Part shown: positions 55,625 to 63,989 of the stretch, piece after piece | Layout: each line of letters starts with the position of its first letter | Position numbering within the stretch: position 1 is the first letter of the stretch | NCBI GenBank assembly: GCA_027682585.1 | Contig: JAQCZH010000002.1 | Coordinates: 62,001-126,000, forward strand | Length of the DNA stretch: 64,000 bases | Source of the DNA: Lachnospiraceae bacterium AF51-6-b8A | GTDB lineage: Bacteria > Bacillota > Clostridia > Lachnospirales > Lachnospiraceae | Direction: 5' to 3' | Notes under the pieces: generated by a model | Seen by the model: only the letters and a program-made list of their open reading frames with translations | What the model was told of the DNA's origin: nothing | Databases searched by the model: none | Program-made: the position numbers and the translations under genes

Positions 55625-56185
55625 TCAGGCCCCCTTTACCAAGTATTCATAGTGCGTGTTACCGTTGGCATCTGGGATAGCTGTTATGGTCACCTCATAG
55701 TTAATCGGATCGCCGTCCTTGTAGCTAATGTCCCCTAATCCGGTCAAGGATCCATTCGGGATGACAATGCGCATCAAGTCACCATTCGACAGAATCTGAT
55801 CAATCACAAAGGCGTGATTCTCTCTAGGGGTAGAATTGGCTTTGACTGTGATTCCAGTCGCTAAGTCTCCTGACACATTTGCTATCCCGTACACCATCTC
55901 AAGCACTTTTACATTTTTGATTTCGATGAGGGTGTACTTAAATGTATCCGTTCTAGACTTGTCGAGCGTTCCTACGGTGTCTCCGCCCCAGGCCTTGATA
56001 CTGTCGACTTCCGGGGAATTTGAGTTCGTAACTCCTTCATCGGAGCAGTAACCCAAATTGAAAAAAGCTGCATCTAGCTTTTCTTTTGCGTTCACAGGCA
56101 ATTTAGTTCCTACCGGGGCAGCATAAATACCCCCGCCAACAGCTGGCTTTCCCGTGGACACGTTACTCGCGTTATTCGTTGCCAT
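55625..56185 (-). CDS. Major tail (tube) protein
   Basis: 186 residues. GGIYAAPVGTKLPVNAKEKLDAAFFNLGYCSDEGV and SIKAWGGDTVGTLDKSRTDTFKYTLIEIKN are typical of phage major tail proteins. It lies directly before the G/GT chaperone genes. Confidence 0.88.
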   Translation of the reverse strand: MATNNASNVSTGKPAVGGGIYAAPVGTKLPVNAKEKLDAAFFNLGYCSDEGVTNSNSPEVDSIKAWGGDTVGTLDKSRTDTFKYTLIEIKNVKVLEMVYGIANVSGDLATGITVKANSTPRENHAFVIDQILSNGDLMRIVIPNGSLTGLGDISYKDGDPINYEVTITAIPDANGNTHYEYLVKGA

Positions 56186-56186
56186 C

Positions 56187-56528
56187 TTATACCTCCATAT
56201 AAGTCATGTTATACACCGCCTGATAGCGGTATCTTTTTGTTTCTTGATCTGTGAAATTGTAGTCTGAATTAAGGGATGCCTTTGATATATTAAAAACAGC
56301 TATGGATCGCTCCATAACTGTTTTTACCTCCTCATTCAGTTTTGCGGCATCATAAAGGCTTTTCCCGTAAGACTGCAAGGCTAAAGTCGCCGTGAGGATG
56401 TGATTTGACTTTCCTCCTCCTGTTTTTTCTAAAAGCACATACGCCTCTGGTGGGTTCTTAGGCTCCTCCATGTAGACCGGCACCTTTAGCTCATGCTTCA
56501 GATAATTTAAAATTGTCAGTTCAATCAT
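56187..56528 (-). CDS. Phage tail terminator-like protein
   Basis: 113 residues. The position before the major tail gene and the layout (short N-terminal helix, VPVYMEEPKNPPEAYVLLEKTGG, a LALQSYGKSLYDAAKLNEEVK helix) fit a tail terminator that closes the tail tube. It overlaps the upstream gene by four bases. Confidence 0.7.
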   Translation of the reverse strand: MIELTILNYLKHELKVPVYMEEPKNPPEAYVLLEKTGGGKSNHILTATLALQSYGKSLYDAAKLNEEVKTVMERSIAVFNISKASLNSDYNFTDQETKRYRYQAVYNMTYMEV

Positions 56529-56761
56529 TTCAACGCCTTTAAGAGTGTGTTATTTTCCAGAGTATCCTTCAGCGCCCCCTTTGTCTTCGTGGACACGATG
56601 ATGGCAGTCCTTTCTGGATAAAACTTGCAGTGAGAAGCGTATCCATTTCCCGCACGCTCAATAACTTGACTGGCCCAACTTTGCCCGAGAGCAACAACAC
56701 TCTCCGATTTGAGAAAAGCTTTGATTCCCGCATCATTGAGAACGATTTTCACCTTACTCAT
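56525..56761 (-). CDS. HK97 gp10-like minor head-tail protein
   Basis: About 78 residues from the ATG at 56761 (MSKVKIVLNDAGIKAFLKSE), with AAGGTGG five bases upstream. The longer open frame to 56947 is out-of-frame readthrough of the neighbouring gene. KFYPERTAIIVSTKTKGALKDTLENNTLLKAL and its place fit short gp10-like proteins. Family assignment is tentative. Confidence 0.65.
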   Translation of the reverse strand: MSKVKIVLNDAGIKAFLKSESVVALGQSWASQVIERAGNGYASHCKFYPERTAIIVSTKTKGALKDTLENNTLLKALK

Positions 56762-57092
56762 ATCTTTCCACCTTAACTTTCCGATTCCAGTCCAACGGGA
56801 GCAAAGATTCGATTCCTTCTTCTGGCAAACCAATGACCTTCCAGCGATGGCCAAAGAAAATAACCTGTGCGTCTTCCCACGCATGCTGATCTCCTTTCGG
56901 AATCGCCAGCTGATAAATTGCCCGCCTTCCACTGAGGTTCTGCTCATTCACCACATCTTCGCTTGACATCGGAGAAATCAGCACATTAGGAACAATTTCC
57001 TGCACCTCTTCTTGGATCGGTCGCCCAAAAGGGTCAGTATCAACCTCTCTTTGCACGATGATTATGACGGGTATGCCCTTAATTAGCGTCAT
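56754..57092 (-). CDS. Head closure/head-tail joining protein
   Basis: 112 residues, beta-rich: GIPVIIIVQREVDTDPFGRPI, then HAWEDAQVIFFGHRWKVIGLPEEGIE. Pattern and place match head-closure proteins of siphoviruses. It overlaps both neighbours by a few bases. Confidence 0.7.
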   Translation of the reverse strand: MTLIKGIPVIIIVQREVDTDPFGRPIQEEVQEIVPNVLISPMSSEDVVNEQNLSGRRAIYQLAIPKGDQHAWEDAQVIFFGHRWKVIGLPEEGIESLLPLDWNRKVKVERYE

Positions 57093-57474
57093 ATAGTTCG
57101 ATCACCCCAATTCTTTGCCTCCGCAATCCAAGCCGTGCCAGTTCTGATTTCTTGATGAAAAGCCCGCCACCGGGGACAAGATAAGTTCCCGAAAAGGAAT
57201 AACCCAATGCAGATTCTGTCGACTGAGACATAGGCTCTGAATTGGTCGAAGTCATTAAAGTCCTCGCCACGACATCCGCAACAACAGATTTAACAACATT
57301 TGCGTAAGATGAGCGACTCTCGACCAGCTCATCTAGATCCTTACCGACTCTTGATGCTTCCTCTCTTAGGCTGTCGGAGACTAACGGGATAAGTGCATCG
57401 GCTCTCTCCTTTTCATCTTCATCCTTAAAAGGTCGCCATATTTTCTGCAGATCCTCTGTCGTTAAAAAATCCAT
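57079..57474 (-). CDS. Head-tail connector/adaptor protein
   Basis: 131 residues. TEDLQKIWRPFKDEDEKERADALIPLVSDSLREEA followed by VVADVVARTLMTS is typical of the all-helical adaptor (gp6/gp15-like) proteins. The C-terminus (GGLFIKKSELARLGLRRQRIGVIELYDAN) is conserved in Firmicute phages. Confidence 0.8.
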   Translation of the reverse strand: MDFLTTEDLQKIWRPFKDEDEKERADALIPLVSDSLREEASRVGKDLDELVESRSSYANVVKSVVADVVARTLMTSTNSEPMSQSTESALGYSFSGTYLVPGGGLFIKKSELARLGLRRQRIGVIELYDAN

Positions 57475-57615
57475 TTACTCATCATCTTCCTTATTGGCTT
57501 TTTTCGTCTGCCGTTTTGGGACTGCATTGGGAGTCTCAACAGGCTCCCAATTTTCCCCGGAAATACCAGACGATACATCAATGGCGTGCCCTGTTGCCTT
57601 ATTGATATATCTCAT
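57475..57615 (-). CDS. Small phage protein, 46 residues
   Basis: Begins MRYINKATGHAIDVSSGISG and ends in a basic-then-acidic tail (KRQTKKANKEDDE). GGAG lies eight bases before the ATG. It fills the gap between the major capsid and adaptor genes; the stop abuts the adaptor start. Short proteins of this kind are common at this position. Confidence 0.7.
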   Translation of the reverse strand: MRYINKATGHAIDVSSGISGENWEPVETPNAVPKRQTKKANKEDDE

Positions 57616-57620
57616 ATCAA

Positions 57621-58508
57621 TCACGCTCCAGCTTCTACGATGCGGGCAAAGAACTCAGGTACAAGAATGCCCCAGCCCAGATAAGCCTCTGCACGGATGT
57701 ATACCTGGTTATAACCTTTCAGATCCTTGCTAGAATTATCGGGATCGCCATACTGAATTACCTCAACCGGGATCTCCTTTGCATAGCCCCACTTAAACGC
57801 AAGATCAAAATCGCCCACGATTGCATGATCCTTAGTTGTGCCAATGTTCGGAGTGCTGTTCACGTCAACCTTACGGCCTGCGAATACGCCCGGATTTGCA
57901 CCGAATGCGAACTCGGGATACTGGCGCACACCATTTGCCTTAATCTTAGACATTGCTGCGCCAAATGTCTTAGAAAGCGCCATCCCGGTTACATCGCCGT
58001 CAGCACCATCAACAAGTGCGATTGCGTCCTCAAGATTCTCATCCGCAGTTCCTGCAGCATAGTTGACGGTGTTTGTTACCTTCGCATCGAAATGGTTGTT
58101 ACCAATGACGGCAGACGCCTCCTTGGTCCGGGGGTTGATACCGTGCATTGCGGCCATATCAAAGCCCTTTGCAAGCTTTGCCGCAAATCCATCATTAAAC
58201 GCCGTCAGGATATCCAGCTGTTCATCCTCGGAAGCATAGAGGAATTCATCGGAAATTCTTGCACCGTACTCGAACTTTACAGGCAGGATCGTCACGGGTG
58301 CTACTGTGATTCCTCCCTCGGTCTTCTTGCCATTCTCCGCAACGATATCAATGTCCTTGTCCATCGTGAATGTCATCTCCTTCATTCCAGTAAACGGAAT
58401 GGGGGTCTGCCCGGATAAAGCCGCCAGCGAGGACTTGCCCTTTACCTTATTGATCAGGTCGCTTACTAACTCGGGGTCAAAAAGTGTCTTCATCTCTCCA
58501 ATTGCCAT
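57621..58508 (-). CDS. Major capsid protein (HK97 fold)
   Basis: 295 residues. MAIGEMKTLFDPELVSDLINKVKGKSSLAALSGQTPIPFTG, then ISDEFLYASEDEQLDILTAFNDGFAAKLAKGFDMAAMHG, are typical of HK97-type capsid proteins without an N-terminal delta domain; a separate scaffold gene lies upstream. AAAGGAG precedes the ATG. Confidence 0.9.
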   Translation of the reverse strand: MAIGEMKTLFDPELVSDLINKVKGKSSLAALSGQTPIPFTGMKEMTFTMDKDIDIVAENGKKTEGGITVAPVTILPVKFEYGARISDEFLYASEDEQLDILTAFNDGFAAKLAKGFDMAAMHGINPRTKEASAVIGNNHFDAKVTNTVNYAAGTADENLEDAIALVDGADGDVTGMALSKTFGAAMSKIKANGVRQYPEFAFGANPGVFAGRKVDVNSTPNIGTTKDHAIVGDFDLAFKWGYAKEIPVEVIQYGDPDNSSKDLKGYNQVYIRAEAYLGWGILVPEFFARIVEAGA

Positions 58509-58511
58509 GAT

Positions 58512-58997
58512 TTACTCTCCTTTTAAGCCAGCCAGCATCTTGCGGGCTGCATCTCTTTTTGTGTCTACCTTTGTTTCTGTGCTTCTAAGCGGAGGGGTCT
58601 TTCCCCCACGACTTACGAATTCAGATAATGATTCGGCGTCTGCCCGGATGCTCTCCTCATCGTCTCCATTGATCCGATCAATCAGCTCGTGTGGAAGACC
58701 ATACTCAAATGCCACCTTTGTTTTTACCGAGCCAATCTCGTATGAGTGGATCTTTGAGGTCAGGTCATTCACCTGAGTCTCGTGCTGCTGCTTCATCTCG
58801 CTAATAGAACTATTAAGAGTGTCGACCTGTCTCTTGTAGTCCTCGAGATCCGCCTTTAACTGGTCATAGTCCGCATACTTTTCTGCGTTTGCTTTCAGCT
58901 CGTCATAGTCAGCATATTTCTGCTTGACTCTAGCCAGTCTGTCTTTCAGCACATCATTTAGTTGCTCCTGCGTTGTGATTGCCTTCTCCAAATCCAT
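58512..58997 (-). CDS. Capsid scaffolding protein
   Basis: 161 residues, mostly coiled coil: LNDVLKDRLARVKQKYADYDELKANAEKYADYDQLKADLEDYKRQVDTLNSSISEMK. The last 60 residues may form the capsid-binding domain. GGAAAGGAG precedes the ATG. It lies directly upstream of the capsid gene, the usual scaffold position. Confidence 0.88.
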   Translation of the reverse strand: MDLEKAITTQEQLNDVLKDRLARVKQKYADYDELKANAEKYADYDQLKADLEDYKRQVDTLNSSISEMKQQHETQVNDLTSKIHSYEIGSVKTKVAFEYGLPHELIDRINGDDEESIRADAESLSEFVSRGGKTPPLRSTETKVDTKRDAARKMLAGLKGE

Positions 58998-59044
58998 AAT
59001 GTCTCCTTTCCGACTTTCCGTGTCGTGTACGTAAAAATTTTATT

Positions 59045-59071
59045 AAAAAAGCACCTCTTTATCAGAGATGC
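59045..59071 (-). terminator. Terminator hairpin just downstream of terL
   Basis: On the minus strand GCATCTCT and AGAGGTGC (one G-T pair) close a 5-base loop and are followed by six T. It separates terL from the scaffold-capsid unit. It closely resembles the hairpin just upstream of terL. Confidence 0.75.
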
Positions 59072-59074
59072 CAT

Positions 59075-60469
59075 TTAATAACTAGCTTTTCGCCGTTTCT
59101 TCTTTTCTTTTGACGTGCTGCACAAATAATATGCAAGCACAGCGCTATCAAGGATAGAAATATCTACGTCCTCCCGAAGTGACTTATAACCCCATCCGCC
59201 ACTGCTGCCGATCAGCCTTTTATCGCAGCTGCTTGCAGCCTGAGCAAGGGATAGCTGTCCCATGTGAGTAAATGCCTTATCCTCTAAGGCCTGCTCAAAG
59301 CTCGCATAAGCCGCCATAACCTCTTTGACAGTTGGAAGGGTAGGGCTCTTTAGCCCTACATCCTTCATGGCACTTTTTAAGACCTCCTGCGAGCCTGCGC
59401 CATCGACTATGACTTTCTCAATATCCGCAGATAGCAGGAATTGGAGAATCCAGTCATTACCCGAGCGGATCGGCCTGCAGTCAATGCATTCCAGGAGTAT
59501 ATCGTCGTCCCATGTCCTTACGGCGATTGACATGGATACATTCGATCCATCCTTATTGTATTTGATGCCGGCATATAACTTGCCCTTAATCTCGGGCTTA
59601 GTCGTTGCCTGCAACGCGTCCCACTCAACTTTTGAGATCACAGATTTCTGATTATATTTCAGCCACAATCCCAATCGCTGAATGTTGAAGTCTATATCAT
59701 CTTCGCCAATCTCGGCCCTAACGGCCCTCTCAGTGAAGATTGTCCCCAGGGATGGATTACATTTGTACCATAGGTCGATGTCGTTTACATCCGACATCCC
59801 ATCTACAGCCCATTCAGCCCACCCAGAGTCAACACCTTTCCCTTCGAGAACGGTTGTTCGCATTTTCGTGAATACAGTGCCAACAGATACCATTGTGGGC
59901 GGCGTCCCACAAAAGATTGTTTGTGGGTTCTTTGAATCGGTTACAACGTATTTTAGGGCGGTCTCCTGGTCATCTGTGTACTCCTGTGCCTCGTCAATTA
60001 AAAGACAGTCATAGCCCTCGCCAAGGCCGCCCTTAGACGATCTTGTGCGGAAATTGATAAGCCCCCCGCTCGCAAATTCGATACGCTCCAGGCCCATCTG
60101 CTTTGTTGACTTGTAGTCGGCTTTAATCTCATCAAGCCTGGCGCAAATCTTCTCCCATGTGCCGTGTGATGTAGTTGTCCGGTGGGCTGTGTATAATACG
60201 CGCTCACCATTAGACGCTCCCCACATGGCCCGCATGATTAGGATTTCCGACTTACCATTTCGCCGGGGGACTGTATAGCCAAATTTTGCGTGCGTCCAGA
60301 GCTTCTCATCGTTGATGGCCATGATGTCCTCTAGAAGCATCTTTTGCCATTCCTGGGCTCTTCGCTTTGACTTGTTGTAGATCCTTATGACTTCCTTGCC
60401 TTTTGATTTTTTGTACGGCAGAACAACAGACTGCGTAGGAGATTTCCTGCCCTTCCTTTTCTCTGCCAT
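59075..60469 (-). CDS. Terminase large subunit
   Basis: About 464 residues from the ATG at 60469, with GGAG five bases upstream. The ATPase half has the Walker A-like VPRRNGKS and Walker B CLLIDEAQEY; the nuclease half has VIVDGAGS and DVDISILDSAVLAYYL with acidic metal ligands. It cuts and pumps DNA into the head. It lies between the MuF/54-aa genes and the scaffold gene rather than before the portal. Both sides carry similar terminator hairpins. No small terminase is visible. Confidence 0.92.
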   Translation of the reverse strand: MAEKRKGRKSPTQSVVLPYKKSKGKEVIRIYNKSKRRAQEWQKMLLEDIMAINDEKLWTHAKFGYTVPRRNGKSEILIMRAMWGASNGERVLYTAHRTTTSHGTWEKICARLDEIKADYKSTKQMGLERIEFASGGLINFRTRSSKGGLGEGYDCLLIDEAQEYTDDQETALKYVVTDSKNPQTIFCGTPPTMVSVGTVFTKMRTTVLEGKGVDSGWAEWAVDGMSDVNDIDLWYKCNPSLGTIFTERAVRAEIGEDDIDFNIQRLGLWLKYNQKSVISKVEWDALQATTKPEIKGKLYAGIKYNKDGSNVSMSIAVRTWDDDILLECIDCRPIRSGNDWILQFLLSADIEKVIVDGAGSQEVLKSAMKDVGLKSPTLPTVKEVMAAYASFEQALEDKAFTHMGQLSLAQAASSCDKRLIGSSGGWGYKSLREDVDISILDSAVLAYYLCSTSKEKKKRRKASY

Positions 60470-60495
60470 GCATTCTCCAATGTGTTTATTGCATG

Positions 60496-60523
60496 AAAAA
60501 AGCACCTTGAAACCGCAAGATGC
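60496..60523 (-). terminator. Terminator hairpin just upstream of terL
   Basis: On the minus strand GCATCTT and AAGGTGC close an 8-base loop and are followed by six T, ending 26 bases before the terL start codon. It would cut read-through from the portal unit into terL. Confidence 0.7.
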
Positions 60524-60525
60524 TT

Positions 60526-60690
60526 TTAATTCTCCTCAATTATTTCAAATTCCCTTTTGGGATAGAGATAATCCTCTCCGGTTTCGTCTATTATACGAAA
60601 CCGTCCTTGTTCCTCACCCAGGCATTCATATATATTCCCATTGATCAATTCTAGCGGATCAACTAAATCACCGATATATTTAACTTTCAT
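60526..60690 (-). CDS. Small phage protein, 54 residues
   Basis: Begins MKVKYIGDLVDPLELINGNIY and continues ECLGEEQGRFRIIDETGEDYLYPKREFEIIEEN, a small beta-rich acidic protein. Proteins with this KYIG...P..L..GKIY pattern occur in many Firmicute phages without a known role. It overlaps the end of the MuF gene by 11 bases and ends three bases before the hairpin. Confidence 0.72.
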   Translation of the reverse strand: MKVKYIGDLVDPLELINGNIYECLGEEQGRFRIIDETGEDYLYPKREFEIIEEN

Positions 60691-61762
60691 TCATAAACCT
60701 CTTGACCTTCATTTTTACAATTTCTTTTTTCTTACCTTTTCCTACTTGATACCAGTGGAGTTCAGCTTTTTTATTCTCCCCTTCGTCTCTTATTATACCC
60801 TCTCCTCGTGCTTTTTCCCAATCTTTTGCTTTATAATGATATGCTTTTTCTAGCATATTAGCTTCTCTAATTGGGACATCCGTTCCCTTTCCTGCAAAAA
60901 CTTTAATCTTTGTTATTTTTGTTCCGCCAGCAAGCCTAGCATATCTTCCGTCAGGTAATTTTACGGAGTACGCATTTTTGAACATTGCCCCGGAGCTATG
61001 CCCTACAGAGATATCATTGTTTAACCTTAATGCAGATTTGGGAACTGTTCTCCATTTCTTAAGCCAAACGTCCTGTCTTTTCGTTCCGTTAGGACTATAT
61101 TCTGTAGTGCACCGGCAGCGATTATGTCGGCGGAATATATCGCGTGGAGCGCCGCCCGGATAGTCATACACACCCGTGATACTTTGGCACCATTTACAAC
61201 ATTTTCCGACCGTCGTGCGAATGATTCTTGGATGCAATCCATAAACCGCGTGAAGATCGGCATTCGTCTTTAAGACTTCATCTACTACCGATTGTGAAAA
61301 CGTCACGACAGGCTCGTCAAGGATCCAGCTAGCATCATCGAAATTGTCTTCACTGGAAATCCGATTGATGATACCATCAATCTTATCCTGATTAAGATCG
61401 GGTTTCTTTACTGCAAGGCCAATCTTGGCCTTTTTATTGACCGCCTTCTGGGCCTGCATAGCAATCTCAGACGCCAACTCATAGTTATTTCCCAAAGTCG
61501 GCTGCAGGATCCTCTGCGCGATATTAAAGTACATCTTCCCGTCTGGGAGAGTCTCGCTCGACAAATGATTACTATATGCCTGACTTAGGATCTTCCCCAA
61601 CTCTGCAGCGTAAGTATGGGCTTCTTTATATGTGACCTTACCGTACTTCGCCTTTTCCGCGATACACGCCAATGTGCGATTTTTGCTCAGCAAATCCCCA
61701 AAGTCATTTTGAATTGCATCAAGTAATTTAGGCGTCACATCATCCATTCTGACCACCCGCAA
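60680..61762 (-). CDS. Minor head protein, MuF/SPP1 gp7-like
   Basis: 360 residues. The helical N-terminal two thirds is followed by the conserved cysteine/histidine block GKCCKWCQSITGVYDYPGGAPRDIFRRHNRCRC, a hallmark of this head-morphogenesis family. The C-terminal 100 residues are basic and could be a small added domain. The start overlaps the end of the portal gene by 23 bases. Confidence 0.85.
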   Translation of the reverse strand: MRVVRMDDVTPKLLDAIQNDFGDLLSKNRTLACIAEKAKYGKVTYKEAHTYAAELGKILSQAYSNHLSSETLPDGKMYFNIAQRILQPTLGNNYELASEIAMQAQKAVNKKAKIGLAVKKPDLNQDKIDGIINRISSEDNFDDASWILDEPVVTFSQSVVDEVLKTNADLHAVYGLHPRIIRTTVGKCCKWCQSITGVYDYPGGAPRDIFRRHNRCRCTTEYSPNGTKRQDVWLKKWRTVPKSALRLNNDISVGHSSGAMFKNAYSVKLPDGRYARLAGGTKITKIKVFAGKGTDVPIREANMLEKAYHYKAKDWEKARGEGIIRDEGENKKAELHWYQVGKGKKKEIVKMKVKRFMNES

Positions 61763-62972
61763 TTCCAGTTAATTCTCTCAGATTCTCCTGATTGATATAT
61801 CCCTCAACTGCCTGATTGATCTTAATCGCTCCATCACCAATGCTTGACAGCATCGCTGCATCCGGCTCAAAGATCGGCTCCCACAAGCCCCTAATGTCAG
61901 CAATCGCCTTGCGGTTATATGTCATGCCGTCACGTAGACAGGCAGCGACAAATCCTACATTGGTAAAACCTGTGTTAAAGCAAGACTGAGCCTTTCGCGC
62001 TGATAGTCTCAAATTCTCATGGGCTGATTTGATTGCCTCCGCACTGGACGGATTGTCTGTCACAAAGCCTAGGTCATCCATCGTCAAACCAGTCTCACCG
62101 GCAAAAAGCGCGGCAAACATTTTTAATTGATCCAAATGCGGCTGCATGGATGCCTGTGTGAACTGGCCCGCTACTGGCTTATCCCCATCATCGTCCTTGC
62201 TGATCTGAATAAGGGACGACATTGTAGCTTTCCACTTCTCCATCGGCTCCATTTCCGGATCTGTTCCGAGCAAATATTTCTGAGGAAATGAATAGAACTC
62301 CGCTGAAATCTCAGACCGCTTGATTGTCCTTAGCGCGGATCCGACAATACTCATACAGGCTCTACTGATTCGGCTATGTCCGAAAGGCCGAACAGCATCC
62401 GGTCGATATACAATCGGAACCAGGAGAGGATATCCAACCTCATGCTGATAGGACTCATAATCTGGCACACCTGCATGATAGATCCGTGTCTCGTAAGGTA
62501 GAAAGTAGGCTTCTGTAATGGGGTTCCTATTCTTGTCGACCTCAAGGATTGCGTATCCCTCATTCAAGAGCCCTGTGATGGGATTGATCACCCCGGTCGC
62601 ACTGGCCCCATCAATTACCTGCAGGGTTGGATCGCCGTCTTCATCACGCGTCACGTAAATGAACGAGCATGATGCGATCAACGCGGATAGAATCGCAGAA
62701 TCGAAAAATAGATCCGCATTATTCAGCTTGAAGATATTGTTCAAATCCAGATCGTCATTATCGAATTCACGGAAGGTCAGCCGATCCGCAAGAGAGTCAA
62801 CGGCCTTTGCGCACCATCCAAGTGATGTGCTCCAATTTCTCAAATTTGGAGGCGTGGAAATATTGAAATCTCTCACGGAATTTTTCATCTCGTAAAAGCG
62901 ATATCGCGCCATAACTCGGGTCTTCTTTTGATTTAGTTTTGCGCGCAAATACTGCGTTCCGTAGAGTTCCAT
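61740..62972 (-). CDS. Phage portal protein
   Basis: 410 residues. SLGWCAKAVDSLADRLTFREFD, FIYVTRDEDGDP and VYRPDAVRPFGHSRISRACMSIVGSALRTIKRSEISAEFYSFPQKYLLG are characteristic of SPP1-like portal proteins. The dodecameric portal is the DNA entry gate of the head. It is the first structural gene after the HNH gene. Confidence 0.92.
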   Translation of the reverse strand: MELYGTQYLRAKLNQKKTRVMARYRFYEMKNSVRDFNISTPPNLRNWSTSLGWCAKAVDSLADRLTFREFDNDDLDLNNIFKLNNADLFFDSAILSALIASCSFIYVTRDEDGDPTLQVIDGASATGVINPITGLLNEGYAILEVDKNRNPITEAYFLPYETRIYHAGVPDYESYQHEVGYPLLVPIVYRPDAVRPFGHSRISRACMSIVGSALRTIKRSEISAEFYSFPQKYLLGTDPEMEPMEKWKATMSSLIQISKDDDGDKPVAGQFTQASMQPHLDQLKMFAALFAGETGLTMDDLGFVTDNPSSAEAIKSAHENLRLSARKAQSCFNTGFTNVGFVAACLRDGMTYNRKAIADIRGLWEPIFEPDAAMLSSIGDGAIKINQAVEGYINQENLRELTGIAGGQNG

Positions 62973-63083
62973 AGCAGCTCCTTATTATTTGTTTATTTAC
63001 CGAATTTCAAAACAGCATAGAGAAATATTCACAGTGACGGCGTGGATGCCTAGCGGCAGGGCGGGGAGGGAGGTATGCCCCCT

Positions 63084-63431
63084 TTACTTCGCCTTGTAGT
63101 TCGTCCAGTCATAAGTCCAAGGCAACACCCTATTGCTCAATGCATCCGTTACATTGCCATATGATTCTGCGATTTTATCCGACTTCTGCCGATTGCATGT
63201 CAGATGTGCCAACTGCAAATTGTCAATGTCGGATGGGTGTCCTCCCTTAGCGACTGGGATGATATGGTCAAGGCATTTGCTAAGGGGATGCGGCCACCTC
63301 AATGACATGTCTACTGGCTTACCGCAGATCCCGCACACGGACTGGGTGGCATATATCTTTTTCTTGTTCCGCTCGAATGCACCTCGGTGTGTTCCATCTC
63401 TATCGGGCCTGTATTTTGCTGGCATTCCCAT
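63084..63431 (-). CDS. HNH endonuclease
   Basis: 115 residues. Zinc cysteines lie in CGICGKP, the catalytic core is CLDHIIPVAKGGHPSDIDNLQLAHLTCNRQK with the DH pair and the closing N and H. Such HNH proteins commonly accompany terminase genes and help packaging in HK97-like phages. Here it precedes the portal gene instead. GGGGGAGG precedes the ATG. Confidence 0.9.
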   Translation of the reverse strand: MGMPAKYRPDRDGTHRGAFERNKKKIYATQSVCGICGKPVDMSLRWPHPLSKCLDHIIPVAKGGHPSDIDNLQLAHLTCNRQKSDKIAESYGNVTDALSNRVLPWTYDWTNYKAK

Positions 63432-63448
63432 CGCCTCCCCCGGGTATC

Positions 63449-63472
63449 AAAAAAGACACCCTCTCGGATGCC
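63449..63472 (-). terminator. Terminator-like hairpin upstream of the HNH gene
   Basis: On the minus strand GGCATCC and GGGTGTC (with G-T pairs) close a 4-base loop and are followed by six T. Its pattern (GCATC, loop, GGTG, T6) matches the two hairpins that flank terL. Confidence 0.6.
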
Positions 63473-63551
63473 CCTAGCATAGCTCAGCGGGGCGCCGGAA
63501 ATTCCGGACGCTCTCCCGCTCGCCTCACTTTTACTCTGACATAATAACACA

Positions 63552-63989
63552 TCAAACTGTGTCTTTTTGTGGCATGTTTTTCTGGAACGCCTGCAAGGCC
63601 CTTCCGTGCAAGTGCCTTACGTGGTCATAGTTATACCCTGTGATCCGGGCAATCTGCACCAAAGTCTTGACCCTGCCCTTCTCATCGGGCACATACCGGT
63701 ATGTCAAGATCGTCACGAACCGAATATCGCCAAGCTGAGAAATCTGTTGGATAATGCTGGCCCTCTTCGACGAGTAGGCGTCGATTTCCCGACTGATCTG
63801 CTTTTCAAGGTCTAGCAGCCTTATTAACCGGATCTCTTGCGTATTCGTCGGGGAGGACAGCACTTGATCCTTGTCGTATGCAATTCCCCCTCCCGTCAGC
63901 ATCTCGCGAAGCGCAGCCGCCTCTTCACGCATTTTTTTGATCCGGAGGTCAATTGTCCTTAGCTGCATCAAATACTCTCTCGCTGTCAC
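63552..63989 (-). CDS. Phage late-gene transcription regulator (sigma-like, DUF1492/ArpU-RinA type)
   Basis: 145 residues. A coiled-coil N-terminus (LRTIDLRIKKMREEAAALREML) is followed by a sigma-region-4-like helix-turn-helix: LTYRYVPDEKGRVKTLVQIARITGYNYDHVRHLHGRALQAF. Such proteins switch on the late genes that follow them. The start is a GTG at 63989, with AGGA eight bases upstream near the edge of the window. Confidence 0.8.
   Translation of the reverse strand: MTAREYLMQLRTIDLRIKKMREEAAALREMLTGGGIAYDKDQVLSSPTNTQEIRLIRLLDLEKQISREIDAYSSKRASIIQQISQLGDIRFVTILTYRYVPDEKGRVKTLVQIARITGYNYDHVRHLHGRALQAFQKNMPQKDTV

Noticed and set aside
56525-56947. A 140-codon version of the gp10-like gene
   Set aside because: The first 62 codons lie out of frame over the head-closure gene; the internal ATG at 56761 has a good ribosome site and the expected protein start.
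62973-63083. A small terminase gene between HNH and portal
   Set aside because: The gap of 111 bases is too short and has no open frame; the small terminase must be elsewhere or absent from this stretch.
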